A stretch of DNA of 64,000 nucleotides from Selenomonadales bacterium. GTDB lineage: Bacteria > Bacillota > Negativicutes > Sporomusales > UBA7701. The stretch spans positions 124,001-188,000 of the forward strand of contig JARKPR010000047.1 in assembly GCA_029975165.1 (NCBI GenBank), read 5' to 3'. Positions 9,044-16,802 of this stretch are shown here, one piece after another; within the stretch, counting starts at the first letter, position 1, and each line of letters opens with the position of its first letter. A program made the position numbers and the translations under genes. A model generated the notes under the pieces. That model saw only the letters and a program-made list of their open reading frames with translations, was not told the DNA's origin and searched no databases.

Positions 9044-10500
9044 TCGGATGATCCTTGCGGGTTCAGCGGGAGAGCGACAACAAAGCGTGTCAGTGTGCTG
9101 GTGGTTTCGGCGCGGATCGCGCCTCTTAACTGCGTTACGATTTGGTAACAGATCCACAAACCGAGTCCGTTGCCGTGCTGTGAAAAGCTGGAGAACGGTT
9201 CGAAAAGCCTGGCCTGGTGTTCCGCGGAAAGCACCTGGCCGTCGTTTTCGACAACGAGGCTCAGTGCTCCCTCGCCGGTGCCGGTCCGGACCGTGACGTG
9301 GCCGTGCTGGCCGGCGGCCTGGATGGCATTGAGCACCAGGTTGATGAGCAGTTGCCGCACCGGGGTGGACGGCAGGTCGAGCGGGTCGCCAAAGTTCGTT
9401 TCCCAGTCGATCTCGACGTTCTGCTTGTGGGCGCTGGGGGCGACCAACAGCATGACATCGTCGATGTCGTGAGCGGTCAGCTGACGGCTGGTTACCTTGG
9501 CTTCCACCAGCAGCGCGGCGACCGTGTCGCGGATCTGGGAGAGTCCGCGTTCCAGCAGGTTGATCGTCTTCTGGCTCAGCGGGTCGGCCGGGCCGTAGCG
9601 CTTCAGGGTGCTCACGGAGTTGAGCATGCCGCCGAGCGGGTTGTTGATTTCGTGGGCGATGCTGGCTGTCAGACGACCGACGGCGGCCATCTTTTCCTGC
9701 TTCACGACTTCCTGCTCGAGCGCGAGCTTTTCCCTCATCGCGTCGAGCATCTGGCGGTAGGCGAGGTAAAGGGCGCCGACTTCGTCACGGTACGGGTACA
9801 GGTGCGGGTCGAGCGGGGTCAGTTCGCCCGCGTTGATGCGGCTCAGGCGCCGCGTGACCAACTGCAGCGGTGCCACCATCCGGCCACCCCAGTACCAGTT
9901 CACCGGCAACAGCACGGCCAGGATGAGCAGCGTGATCCACACCGCGTTGCGGATCGAGCGGTCGAAGCGATGCCGAATCTGATCCTTGTTGTGCGCCACG
10001 ATCAGCGTGCCGATACGAACATTGTCGCTGGCGATGGCGATGGCGATGGGGATGGCGATGAAAAAGTGCGAGGCGATCGTGCTTTCCAGGATCAGGGATG
10101 GGTGTTCCGGGTTGGCGGCAATCTCGCGGTCGAGCGTCTGGAAATCCGCGCCCAGCGAGGACAGTTCGCTCGTCACCCGGTGCTCGTTCGGGTGCGAGGA
10201 GGCAAACACGCGCCGTTCGGCGTCGAGCACGATCAGGCTCTCGGCCAGCGTTGATTCGCTGTCTTCCTTGAAGGGCAGGGAAATCGTTTCAAATGCCTGC
10301 CAGACGTTGTCGTGCAGCAGGGCGGTAAACAACGATCGCGCCATCGTCTGCCCAAGATCCTCGGAATTCTTGACCATGTCCTTGTGCAGGTTGTCCCAGG
10401 ATGTCGCCAGAAAGGAGGCGGACAGCGCCAGCGCCGTCGCCAGGATGAGAACGGCGCCCAGCAGCGGCAGCTTGTACCGGAGGCTGAGATTGAAGAGCAT
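9040..10500 (-). CDS. Membrane sensor histidine kinase of the XSR unit
   Basis: A 486-residue kinase. A first membrane span at about residues 12-32, a periplasmic domain of about 150 residues, a second span near 186-202 and a HAMP-like linker lead to the H-box SIAHEINNPLGG (His283), an N-box (LINLVLNAIQAAG) and the G2 box NGLGLW. The N-rich H-box type is the one usually paired with NtrC-like regulators. It is coupled to the regulator (4-bp overlap) and follows the binding-protein gene by 7 bp. The periplasmic domain includes an alternating Ile-Ala tract encoded by a 6-bp tandem repeat at 10030-10059. Ligand input probably comes through the PhnD-type protein. Confidence 0.92.
10030..10059. repeat. 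Hexanucleotide tandem repeat inside the kinase gene
   Basis: Five consecutive 6-bp units GGCGAT (the fourth is GGGGAT) lie in the coding sequence of the histidine kinase and encode an alternating Ile/Ala run (IAIPIAIAIA) in the sensor domain. Slippage by whole units would keep the reading frame, so the length may vary between strains. Confidence 0.8.
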
Positions 10501-10507
10501 CAGCGGC

Positions 10508-11383
10508 TCACAATTCGCCGAGTTCCCGCATCATCCTGACTACCCCGTCGTACAGGCGCTGCTCGCCGGCAACGAAACCGTCCAGGTTGAGCTTGTCGAG
10601 CAGGGCGCGTCCCGCCGGGTCCTCGTGCATGCCGAACAGCACCTGCTGGAAGGTGTCGAAGTCCTTCTGACTGACCCGGTGATAGGCCACGATCGGGGGG
10701 AAACCGAATTCCTCGGACTTCCAGACGATGCGCGTGCGCGCTACGAGTTTCGGATCGACCTTCTGCAGGCTGTCCCAGACGTAGCTATCCACCGCTGCGC
10801 CTTCGGCGAGGCCGCTGGCCACGGCCTGAATGGCCTTGGCGTGCGACCAGGTGAAGAACGTCTTCTGGAAGTAGGAGCCGGCATCCTGGCCGGCGGCGAT
10901 CAGGGCGTGACGGGGGACGACGTAACCCGTGTTCGAATGCGGGTCGGCGTAGGCGAAGACCTTGCCTTTCAGGTCGAGGATCGATTTCGTTTGCGTATCC
11001 TTGTCCGGAACGATCAGGTAGGAGCGGTACAGCGGCTTCTGCTGATACGACGCGACAGCCAGCAGGCGCACGGCCTTGCCGAGGGCGAGGTAGGGGTAGT
11101 CGCACAGCCAGGCGAAATCGAGACTGCCCTTGTCGATCAGGTCCATGGTTTCCCGATAGCTGTCCCGCTGGATGAACACGACGGGACGCTGCAGTTTCCT
11201 TTCGAGATAAATCTTCCATTCGGCCAGCATGGAGTGCTGGTTATGCAGGAAAGCAGGAGTCATTCCCACGCGGTACGGGCGAAGTGGCTCGGACGCGCTG
11301 GCCTCGGCAATCGGAGCGAGGAGAGCAGCAAGAACCAGGAGCAGGGCCGCGATCGCCCTTTTTGTCAGGGGCATGAGGTGCAT
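10508..11383 (-). CDS. PhnD/AioX-type periplasmic substrate-binding protein
   Basis: A 291-residue exported protein (signal peptide to about residue 31) of the phosphate/phosphonate-binding PhnD family. The motif LDFAWLCDYPYL places a single mature-region cysteine, Cys94, where family members bind ligand. Agrobacterium AioX uses one cysteine (Cys108) to bind arsenite, so Cys94 is a candidate arsenite ligand. No ABC transporter genes accompany it; instead it heads an operon with the kinase and sigma-54 activator, so it likely serves as a ligand-presenting sensor. It diverges from the cytochrome c-arrAB operon. The bound ligand could be arsenite, arsenate or another oxyanion; the sequence alone does not decide. 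Confidence 0.88.
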   Translation of the reverse strand: MHLMPLTKRAIAALLLVLAALLAPIAEASASEPLRPYRVGMTPAFLHNQHSMLAEWKIYLERKLQRPVVFIQRDSYRETMDLIDKGSLDFAWLCDYPYLALGKAVRLLAVASYQQKPLYRSYLIVPDKDTQTKSILDLKGKVFAYADPHSNTGYVVPRHALIAAGQDAGSYFQKTFFTWSHAKAIQAVASGLAEGAAVDSYVWDSLQKVDPKLVARTRIVWKSEEFGFPPIVAYHRVSQKDFDTFQQVLFGMHEDPAGRALLDKLNLDGFVAGEQRLYDGVVRMMRELGEL

Positions 11384-11422
11384 GGGACATCCTTTCGCTC
11401 GAATGAAGCAAGGAATCGATCG

Positions 11423-11438
11423 GTTACCGTTTGGTGAC
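11423..11438. promoter_or_regulatory. Candidate activator-binding palindrome 1
   Basis: The 16-bp imperfect palindrome GTTACCG-tt-TGGTGAC (one of two with the same 7-2-7 geometry) lies about 190 bp upstream of the -12/-24 promoter of the arr-like operon, where enhancer sites for NtrC-type proteins usually occur. It also lies just upstream of the divergent binding-protein gene, allowing autoregulation. Confidence 0.5.
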
Positions 11439-11455
11439 GCGCATTTCTGCCAGGG

Positions 11456-11471
11456 GTTACGGAACCGTTAC
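11456..11471. promoter_or_regulatory. Candidate activator-binding palindrome 2
   Basis: GTTACGG-aa-CCGTTAC has six of seven arm positions symmetric. Its centre is 33 bp from that of the first palindrome, close to three helical turns, so two activator dimers would sit on the same DNA face. Confidence 0.55.
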
Positions 11472-11623
11472 ATCTTGCCACAGCCCTGGATCTTCTGTCC
11501 GGGAGTCCTGACTCCGATATTTCGCAGACAGACACGACTGGTTTCGCAGATGGTCCAAAGGATCAATCGGTTACACCATCATACCGGCCAACCGTCGCGC
11601 TTGAGAAGACGAGATCGTCAAGC

Positions 11624-11637
11624 GGCACGATACTTGC
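11624..11637 (+). promoter_or_regulatory. Sigma-54 (-24/-12) promoter of the cytochrome c-arrAB operon
   Basis: GGCACGATACTTGC matches the sigma-54 consensus (TGGCACG-N4-TTGC) except for the first base: GG at 11624-11625 and GC at 11636-11637 are exactly ten bases apart. Transcription should start near 11648, giving a leader of about 40 nt before the ATG at 11690. The adjacent gene set encodes a sigma-54 activator, which strengthens the call. Confidence 0.85.
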
Positions 11638-11689
11638 GCTAGGGTTCCCGACCACAATCATTTTGGCTTTATTGCATGGAGCCCCTTAG

Positions 11690-12028
11690 ATGAAAACACC
11701 CCTGATCCTCGCGACCGTCGGCCTTGCCGCGACCCTGCTCAGTATTCCCGTACAGGCCGCCGATGCGGCAGCCGCTGAAGCCCTGGCCAAGAAGGAAGGC
11801 TGCCTGAAGTGCCATGCCGTGGATAAGAAGAAGGACGCCATCTCGTTGAAGGAGGTGGCCAAGAAGTATGCCGGCAAGCCGGACGGCGAAGCCAAGATCC
11901 TGGCCCAGATCACCACCGGCCAGAAGGTCAAGCTCGAGGACGGCACCGAGGAGGAGCACAAGGTCATCAAGACCAAGGACAAGGCCGAAGTGACCAACAT
12001 GATCCAGTGGATACTGTCGTTGAAATAG
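11690..12028 (+). CDS. Small monoheme c-type cytochrome, first gene of the arr-like operon
   Basis: A 112-residue periplasmic protein with a signal peptide (cleavage after VQA, about residue 23) and one heme site, Cys38-Leu-Lys-Cys41-His42. Lys and Glu are very frequent. The usual class I distal-ligand loop (Pro/Met-rich) is absent; the equivalent region reads LEDGTEEEHKVI, so His rather than Met might be the sixth ligand, or the heme may be five-coordinate. GGAG lies eight bases before the ATG. It is first behind the sigma-54 promoter and 43 bp ahead of arrA, so it most likely exchanges electrons with the molybdoenzyme. Confidence 0.88.
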   Translation: MKTPLILATVGLAATLLSIPVQAADAAAAEALAKKEGCLKCHAVDKKKDAISLKEVAKKYAGKPDGEAKILAQITTGQKVKLEDGTEEEHKVIKTKDKAEVTNMIQWILSLK

Positions 12029-12071
12029 GGACAACGAGAATACCGACCAGTAAGAAGAGGGGTACAAACAA

Positions 12072-14630
12072 ATGAAACTGACACGACGCTCATTTATCCA
12101 GTATTCAGCGGCAACGGCCTGCCTGCTGGCGGCCGGGTGTTCGACCACGGCCTCGCGGCCGGTTTCGGCGGCGATGATTCCGCGCCGGGCCAACGGCAGC
12201 AAGGCGCCACAGGGCGAGTGGATCGGCACGACCTGCCAGGGTTGCACGCAGTGGTGCGCCCTGCAGCTTTTCGTGCAGGATGGCCGCGCCGTGCGCGTGC
12301 GCGGCAACCCGCTGTCGAAGACCAACCACGGCTATTGCTGCCCGCGCGGGCACCTGATTCCGCAGCAGGTCTACGATCCGGACCGCATCAAGGTGCCGAT
12401 GAAGCGAACCAATCCGGTCAAGGGACGCGGCGTCGATCCGAAGTTCGTGCCGATCACCTGGGACGAGGCCATGGATACGGTCGCCGAAAAGATGATGGAA
12501 CTGCGGCGTGCCAAGGAAGGGCACAAGTTCATGTACATGCGCGGCCGCTATTCCTCCACGTCGACCGAGTTGCTGTACGGCACGCTGCCGAAGATCTACG
12601 GCACGGGGAATTATTTCTCGCACAGCGCCATCTGCGCCGAAGCCGAAAAGATGGGCCCTGGATTGACCCAAGGGTTCTTCGGCTATCGCGACTACGATCT
12701 GACCAAGACCAACTGCCTGGTGCTCTGGGGCGCGGATCCCCTGGCGTCCAACCGCATGGTGCCGAACGCGATCCACTATTTCCACGAGATCATGGCGCGC
12801 GGCACCATCGTCGCCGTCGATCCGCGTCTGTCGAACGTCGCGGCGAAAGCTCACGAATGGCTGCCGATCAAGCCGGGTACCGATGGCGCGCTGGCCGGGG
12901 CGATTGCCCATGTGCTGTTGACGGAGGGACTGTGGAATCGTGAATTCGTCGGTGACTTCAAGTTCGGCAACAACCGTTTCGTCGCAGGCCAAACCGTTGA
13001 CGAATCCGCGTTCGAGGAAAAGGAGACCTTTGGCCTCGTCAAGTGGTGGAACCTGGAACTGAAGGACCGTACCCCGCAATGGGCCGAGAAGGAAACCCTG
13101 ATCCCCGCCGACCAGATCGTGCGAGTGGCCCGCGCCATGGGCAAGGCCGCACCGAAGACCATTGTCTGGATGGGGCCGGGTGCGGCGATGACGCCGCGTG
13201 GCACGTATGCCGCCATGGCGGTCCACGCGCTGAACGGCATCCTGGGCTCGATCGACGTCGAAGGCGGCGTATGGCAGTCGAGCAGCGTGCCGATCGCGGC
13301 CTTCCCGAAGGCCGACGCCTATGTGGATGATTTGGCCAAGGAAATGGCCAAGGGCAAGAAACTTGACGGTCGCGGCGCCAAGGACATGCCGGCGATGATG
13401 AATGCACGTCCCGGCAGCGGCGTGGTGACCAACAACGTGGCCAATGGCCTGCTGAAGGATCCCGGCGCGGTCAAGGTGTTCATGTCGTCGTGGTCGAATT
13501 TCAACTTCTCGTGTACCGGCGCGGAACGTTGGGACAAGGCGATGGCCAAGGTGCCGTTCTTCGTGCACATGGTGACCAATGCCTCGGAAATGACCCAGTT
13601 CGCCGATATCGTCCTGCCGGCCACGTTCAATTCGGCCGAGGGTTGGTCGGTCGTCTCCAACATGGGCAATGGTTATGGCTACGCTTCGCTGCAGCAGGGC
13701 GCAGTCAAGCGCTTGTGGGACGTGAAGCAGGAAGAAACCGAAGTGATGTGGCTGCTGGCCGAGAAGCTCAAGCAAAAGGGCTTCCCGAACCTGTTCGACT
13801 ACTACTCGAAGGAATTCAAGGATCCGGAAACCGGCAAGTCTCCGACCAATGCGCTGGAGTTCTCGATCATCGCGGCGAAGATGAGCAGCGTGTCGCTGTG
13901 GAAGCCCAAGGAGCCGCTCAAGGGCGATGCGCCGTTGAAGGGCTGGGACGACTTCCGTGCCCGGGGCATGTTCAGCGGGCCGAAATACACGCTGAAAAAA
14001 GGCTGGGGCGGCAAGTTCGCTACGGCGACCAAAAAGTTCGAGTTCTACAGTGAGACGGCGAAGAAGGGATTGCTGGAACACGCCAAGAAGCACGAGACGA
14101 CGGTCGACGACATCCTGGCCGTGTCCGGCTACGTGGCCAAGGGTGAACTGGCCTTCGTGCCGCACTACGAGCCGCCCAAGCGGCACGGCAGCGAAGCCGA
14201 GTACCCGTTCACCTTCATCGACTACAAGTCGCGCCTGAACCGCGAAGGGCGATCGGCGAACACGGCTTGGTACCAGGAGTTCAAGAAAGTCGATCCGGGC
14301 GATGTGTCGTGGGAGGACGTGCTGAAAATGAATCCGGCGGATGGTGCGAAACTGGGACTCAAGACCGGGGACACGGTCAAGGTCACCTCGCCGAGCGGGT
14401 CGATCGTGACCACGCTCAAGCTGTGGGAAGGCGTGCGTCCGGGCACGGTAACCAAGTGCTACGGGCAGGGCCACTGGGCCTACGGGCGCGTGGCGGCGAA
14501 GGAGTACGGCAAGGCGCCGCGCGGGGGCAACAACAACGAAATCCTGGTTGACGACTACGACCGGCTGTCTGGCGCCACCGCGCGCAACGGCGGGTTTACC
14601 GGCGTCCGTATCCAGAAGGTTACGGCCTGA
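12072..14630 (+). CDS. arrA: ArrA-like respiratory arsenate reductase catalytic subunit (Mo-bisMGD, DMSO reductase superfamily)
   Basis: An 852-residue periplasmic molybdoenzyme. The Tat motif TRRSFIQ opens a signal ending in the lipobox LAAGC (Cys23), so it may be a lipoprotein. The cluster motif Cys55-x2-Cys58-x3-Cys62-x27-Cys90 has ArrA spacing. The RGRY motif (157-160) is described for ArrA, whereas ArxA has a GRGWG-type motif. His184, the presumed Mo ligand Cys188, Lys193 and Tyr205 align with Shewanella ArrA His189, Cys193, Lys198 and Tyr210 at a constant offset of five (numbering from memory). The predicted reaction is arsenate to arsenite, fed by ArrB and the upstream cytochrome. No ArrC quinol anchor is encoded. 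Antimonate, selenate or sulfur oxyanions, or operation in the oxidative direction, cannot be excluded. Confidence 0.85.
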   Translation: MKLTRRSFIQYSAATACLLAAGCSTTASRPVSAAMIPRRANGSKAPQGEWIGTTCQGCTQWCALQLFVQDGRAVRVRGNPLSKTNHGYCCPRGHLIPQQVYDPDRIKVPMKRTNPVKGRGVDPKFVPITWDEAMDTVAEKMMELRRAKEGHKFMYMRGRYSSTSTELLYGTLPKIYGTGNYFSHSAICAEAEKMGPGLTQGFFGYRDYDLTKTNCLVLWGADPLASNRMVPNAIHYFHEIMARGTIVAVDPRLSNVAAKAHEWLPIKPGTDGALAGAIAHVLLTEGLWNREFVGDFKFGNNRFVAGQTVDESAFEEKETFGLVKWWNLELKDRTPQWAEKETLIPADQIVRVARAMGKAAPKTIVWMGPGAAMTPRGTYAAMAVHALNGILGSIDVEGGVWQSSSVPIAAFPKADAYVDDLAKEMAKGKKLDGRGAKDMPAMMNARPGSGVVTNNVANGLLKDPGAVKVFMSSWSNFNFSCTGAERWDKAMAKVPFFVHMVTNASEMTQFADIVLPATFNSAEGWSVVSNMGNGYGYASLQQGAVKRLWDVKQEETEVMWLLAEKLKQKGFPNLFDYYSKEFKDPETGKSPTNALEFSIIAAKMSSVSLWKPKEPLKGDAPLKGWDDFRARGMFSGPKYTLKKGWGGKFATATKKFEFYSETAKKGLLEHAKKHETTVDDILAVSGYVAKGELAFVPHYEPPKRHGSEAEYPFTFIDYKSRLNREGRSANTAWYQEFKKVDPGDVSWEDVLKMNPADGAKLGLKTGDTVKVTSPSGSIVTTLKLWEGVRPGTVTKCYGQGHWAYGRVAAKEYGKAPRGGNNNEILVDDYDRLSGATARNGGFTGVRIQKVTA

Positions 14631-14653
14631 TCCACGAGCTCAAGGAGATAAAA

Positions 14654-15430
14654 ATGCAATTTGGAATGGTTATCGACCTGCAGCGCTGCGTGGGATGCGG
14701 CGCCTGTGCCTTCGCCTGCAAGGCGGAAAATACGACGCGCGATCGTGACGAGGAAGACGGTCAGAGCTACAACTGGGCCGACTTCCTGATGAAGACGGAA
14801 GGGACGTTCCCGAATACCACGCACTGGGTCATGCCGGTGTTGTGCAACCACTGTTCGGAAGCGGCCTGTGTCGAAGTCTGCCCGGTGAAGCCGAACAAGG
14901 CGATGTACAAGACGCCCGAGGGCATCACCATGCACGATCCGTCGCTGTGCATCGGCTGCCGCGAGTGCCAGACGGCGTGCCCGTACAGCAACGAGGAGCT
15001 GGATGCCACCAGCCTCAGCGGCGAGACGTATAGCGTGATCAGCTTCAACGGGCGCTACAAGCCGCTGCATCCGAAGTGGGAGGACAACACGCCGCTGATC
15101 GCCGGGGCTACCGCCTCCGGCGCCGAAACGGCGCAAAAGGCCGGCGTTCCGGTTCCTTCCATGAACGCTTTCGAGTCGAAGGATGTCGGCCCGTTGCGCA
15201 AGAAGCGCATCGTCGAGAAATGCACCTTCTGCGCGCACCGCACGCTCAACGGGCTGCAACCGGCGTGCGTCGAAGCCTGTCCGTCGCAGGCCCGCATCTT
15301 CGGCGACCTTGATGATGCCAATTCGCCCGCCGCGAAGATCCTGGCGGCGAAGAAGACTTTCGTCCTCAAGCCGGAAAAGGGCACGCGGCCGAACGTCTAT
15401 TACGTCGGAAAGTACAGCGCAAGGTCTTGA
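14654..15430 (+). CDS. arrB: ArrB-like four-cluster ferredoxin subunit
   Basis: A 258-residue iron-sulfur subunit without its own signal, expected to be exported with ArrA. Four cysteine groups for [4Fe-4S] clusters are complete: CVGCGACAFAC (from residue 12), CNHCSEAACVEVC, CIGCRECQTAC and CTFCAH with a distal ACVEAC. The opening MQFGMVIDLQRCVGCGAC and the closing region (CPSQARIFGDLDD) resemble ArrB. Compared with the ~235-residue ArrB I remember, it has insertions near residues 30-38 and 110-125. It starts 23 bp after arrA with an AAGGAG ribosome-binding site and is followed by a strong terminator. Confidence 0.88.
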   Translation: MQFGMVIDLQRCVGCGACAFACKAENTTRDRDEEDGQSYNWADFLMKTEGTFPNTTHWVMPVLCNHCSEAACVEVCPVKPNKAMYKTPEGITMHDPSLCIGCRECQTACPYSNEELDATSLSGETYSVISFNGRYKPLHPKWEDNTPLIAGATASGAETAQKAGVPVPSMNAFESKDVGPLRKKRIVEKCTFCAHRTLNGLQPACVEACPSQARIFGDLDDANSPAAKILAAKKTFVLKPEKGTRPNVYYVGKYSARS

Positions 15431-15447
15431 GCCATAATTGCCTGAAC

Positions 15448-15475
15448 GGGGCGAGCGATCCTCGCCCCTTTTTTT
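15448..15475 (+). terminator. Intrinsic terminator after arrB
   Basis: GGGGCGAG (15448-15455) and CTCGCCCC (15461-15468) form a perfect 8-bp stem with a five-base loop, followed immediately by seven T residues. It lies between arrB and the torD-like gene, so the chaperone gene is expressed by read-through or from its own promoter. Confidence 0.93.
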
Positions 15476-15489
15476 GTTTCGGAGAAACG

Positions 15490-16119
15490 ATGCCAAACCA
15501 AGCATTCGACAGGGCCGCCGCGCTGGCCGACGTGAGCCGCCTGCTGGCGGCCTGCTACTACGAACCCGGTCCGGAATTCGCCGAGGAGCGGCTCTTCGAC
15601 GCGATGATCGAAGCGGCACAGCGGATTGATGCGGCACTGGCCGAGAAGGCGTCGCTGCTGAAAACAGCCTTCGAGGCCGATTCGCAGCAGGAGCTTCTGG
15701 TCGACTACGCGCATCTCTTCCTCGGGCCGGTGGGCTTGCTGGCGCTGCCCTACGAGTCGGCGTGGCTGGAGAAGCAAGGGGTGCCGTCTTCAGAGGCGAC
15801 GCAGGCCCTGCTCGATTTGTTCGCCGATGGCGGCTTCGAGGTCGACCCGGAGTTCCGCGACTTGCCCGATCATGTTGCCGTCGAACTAGAATTCCTCTAT
15901 ACGACGTGCTTCAGGATGGCGGCGGCCATCCGTGACGGCGATCAGGCCGCAATCGTCGAGCTGACCGACTTGCGGCAACGCCTGATTGACCTGCACCTCG
16001 GACGTTGGTGCCCGGATTTTTGCGCAGCGGTCAATGCGGGGGCGCAGTGCCGCTTCTACCGGGAACTGGCCGACCTGACGGTGCAGTTCATCGCCGTGGC
16101 GCGCCGCGAAGGCGCCTGA
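15490..16119 (+). CDS. TorD/DmsD-family molybdoenzyme maturation chaperone
   Basis: A 209-residue cytoplasmic helical protein. VSRLLAACYYEPG at the N-terminus and LLVDYAHLFLGPVGLLALPYESAWLE at about residues 60-85 are hallmarks of the TorD family (the Y-x-x-L-F-x-G-P core). It should bind the Tat signal of the ArrA-like subunit and hold it until the Mo cofactor is inserted. ATG 15490 follows GGAGAA; a longer frame from 15427 would translate through the terminator hairpin and is rejected. C-terminal WCPDFCAAV contains two cysteines. Confidence 0.87.
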   Translation: MPNQAFDRAAALADVSRLLAACYYEPGPEFAEERLFDAMIEAAQRIDAALAEKASLLKTAFEADSQQELLVDYAHLFLGPVGLLALPYESAWLEKQGVPSSEATQALLDLFADGGFEVDPEFRDLPDHVAVELEFLYTTCFRMAAAIRDGDQAAIVELTDLRQRLIDLHLGRWCPDFCAAVNAGAQCRFYRELADLTVQFIAVARREGA

Positions 16120-16142
16120 CAATTCCGTTACATTTATCTCCC

Positions 16143-16652
16143 ATGACTCCTCCCGTATTCATTTTTGTTGGGCATTCCGGTTCCGGAAAGACGACGCTGG
16201 TCGAAAAACTGCTCCCGGAACTGAGCCGGCGCGGACGTCGCGTGGCGACCATCAAGCACGCGCATCACCAGGTGAAGCTCGATACCGAGGGCAAGGACAG
16301 CTGGCGTTACAAGAATGCCGGTGCCGTGATGAGCATGCTGGTCACCACTGATGCCCTGCAGTTGGTGGCCGACGCGGTCGACCGGCGTGAGCCGCTGCAA
16401 CTGGCCGAGCGCTTTCTGGGCGAGGCGGACATGGTGCTGGCCGAGGGGTTTTCGCACGCGCCGGGGCCGAAGATCGAGATCCTGCGCCGTGCCTGCGGCA
16501 AGCCGCCGCGCTGTGCGCTTGAGGATGGCCTGATCGCCATCGTTACCGATTGTCCGGAGATCTACCCGGAGTTGCCGCATTTCGGGCTCGACGAACTTGC
16601 CGGCCTGGCGGACTTTCTTCTCGGTTATTCCGAAAAAGCGGCGACTTTGTAA
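16143..16652 (+). CDS. mobB: Molybdopterin-guanine dinucleotide biosynthesis adaptor MobB
   Basis: A 169-residue GTP-binding protein with P-loop GHSGSGKTTL (residues 9-18), KHAHHQVKLDTEGKDSWRY and the VLAEGFSH motif, all typical of MobB. It assists MobA in forming the bis-MGD cofactor required by the ArrA-like enzyme, which explains its position 23 bp after the chaperone gene. The ATG at 16143 is the family N-terminus; the longer frame reads back into torD. Confidence 0.93.
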   Translation: MTPPVFIFVGHSGSGKTTLVEKLLPELSRRGRRVATIKHAHHQVKLDTEGKDSWRYKNAGAVMSMLVTTDALQLVADAVDRREPLQLAERFLGEADMVLAEGFSHAPGPKIEILRRACGKPPRCALEDGLIAIVTDCPEIYPELPHFGLDELAGLADFLLGYSEKAATL

Positions 16653-16665
16653 CGCACTGTAACGC
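16649..16665. repeat. Direct repeat GTAACGC upstream of the Gly-rich protein gene
   Basis: Two GTAACGC copies with a 10-bp period overlap the mobB stop codon. GTAAC is the half-site core of the two palindromes before the arr-like operon read on the other strand, so these may be additional weak activator sites. The rest of the 150-bp gap to 16803 shows no clear sigma-54 or sigma-70 promoter. Confidence 0.25.
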
Positions 16666-16802
16666 GCTGCCGATTTGCAATCTGGCGATGCAAAACGGCG
16701 GTGCGCCGCAACACGACGCTTACATCACACGGTTTTAATGGCGCCATGGAGCAACGGAATGGATCGAAGCTCCGGTCTGGTTGAATCGAAAAGGAGATTG
16801 CC

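Noticed and set aside
12105-14474. A 789-codon open frame antisense to the arrA-like gene
   Set aside because: It mirrors the real gene in GC-rich DNA, is very rich in Arg, His and Gly, and shows no family motif or ribosome-binding site.
12072-14630. Calling the molybdoenzyme ArxA (arsenite oxidase type)
   Set aside because: It has RGRY rather than the GRGWG-type motif described for ArxA; the XSR neighbours alone are not enough. A phylogeny is needed to settle it.
15427-15489. N-terminal extension of the torD-like gene
   Set aside because: These codons translate the arrB terminator hairpin; the ATG at 15490 has a good ribosome-binding site and the family N-terminus.
16690-16802. Sigma-54 promoter before the Gly-rich protein gene
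   Set aside because: A GG-N10-GC spacing occurs (GGTTTTAATGGCGC), but the rest of the consensus does not match.
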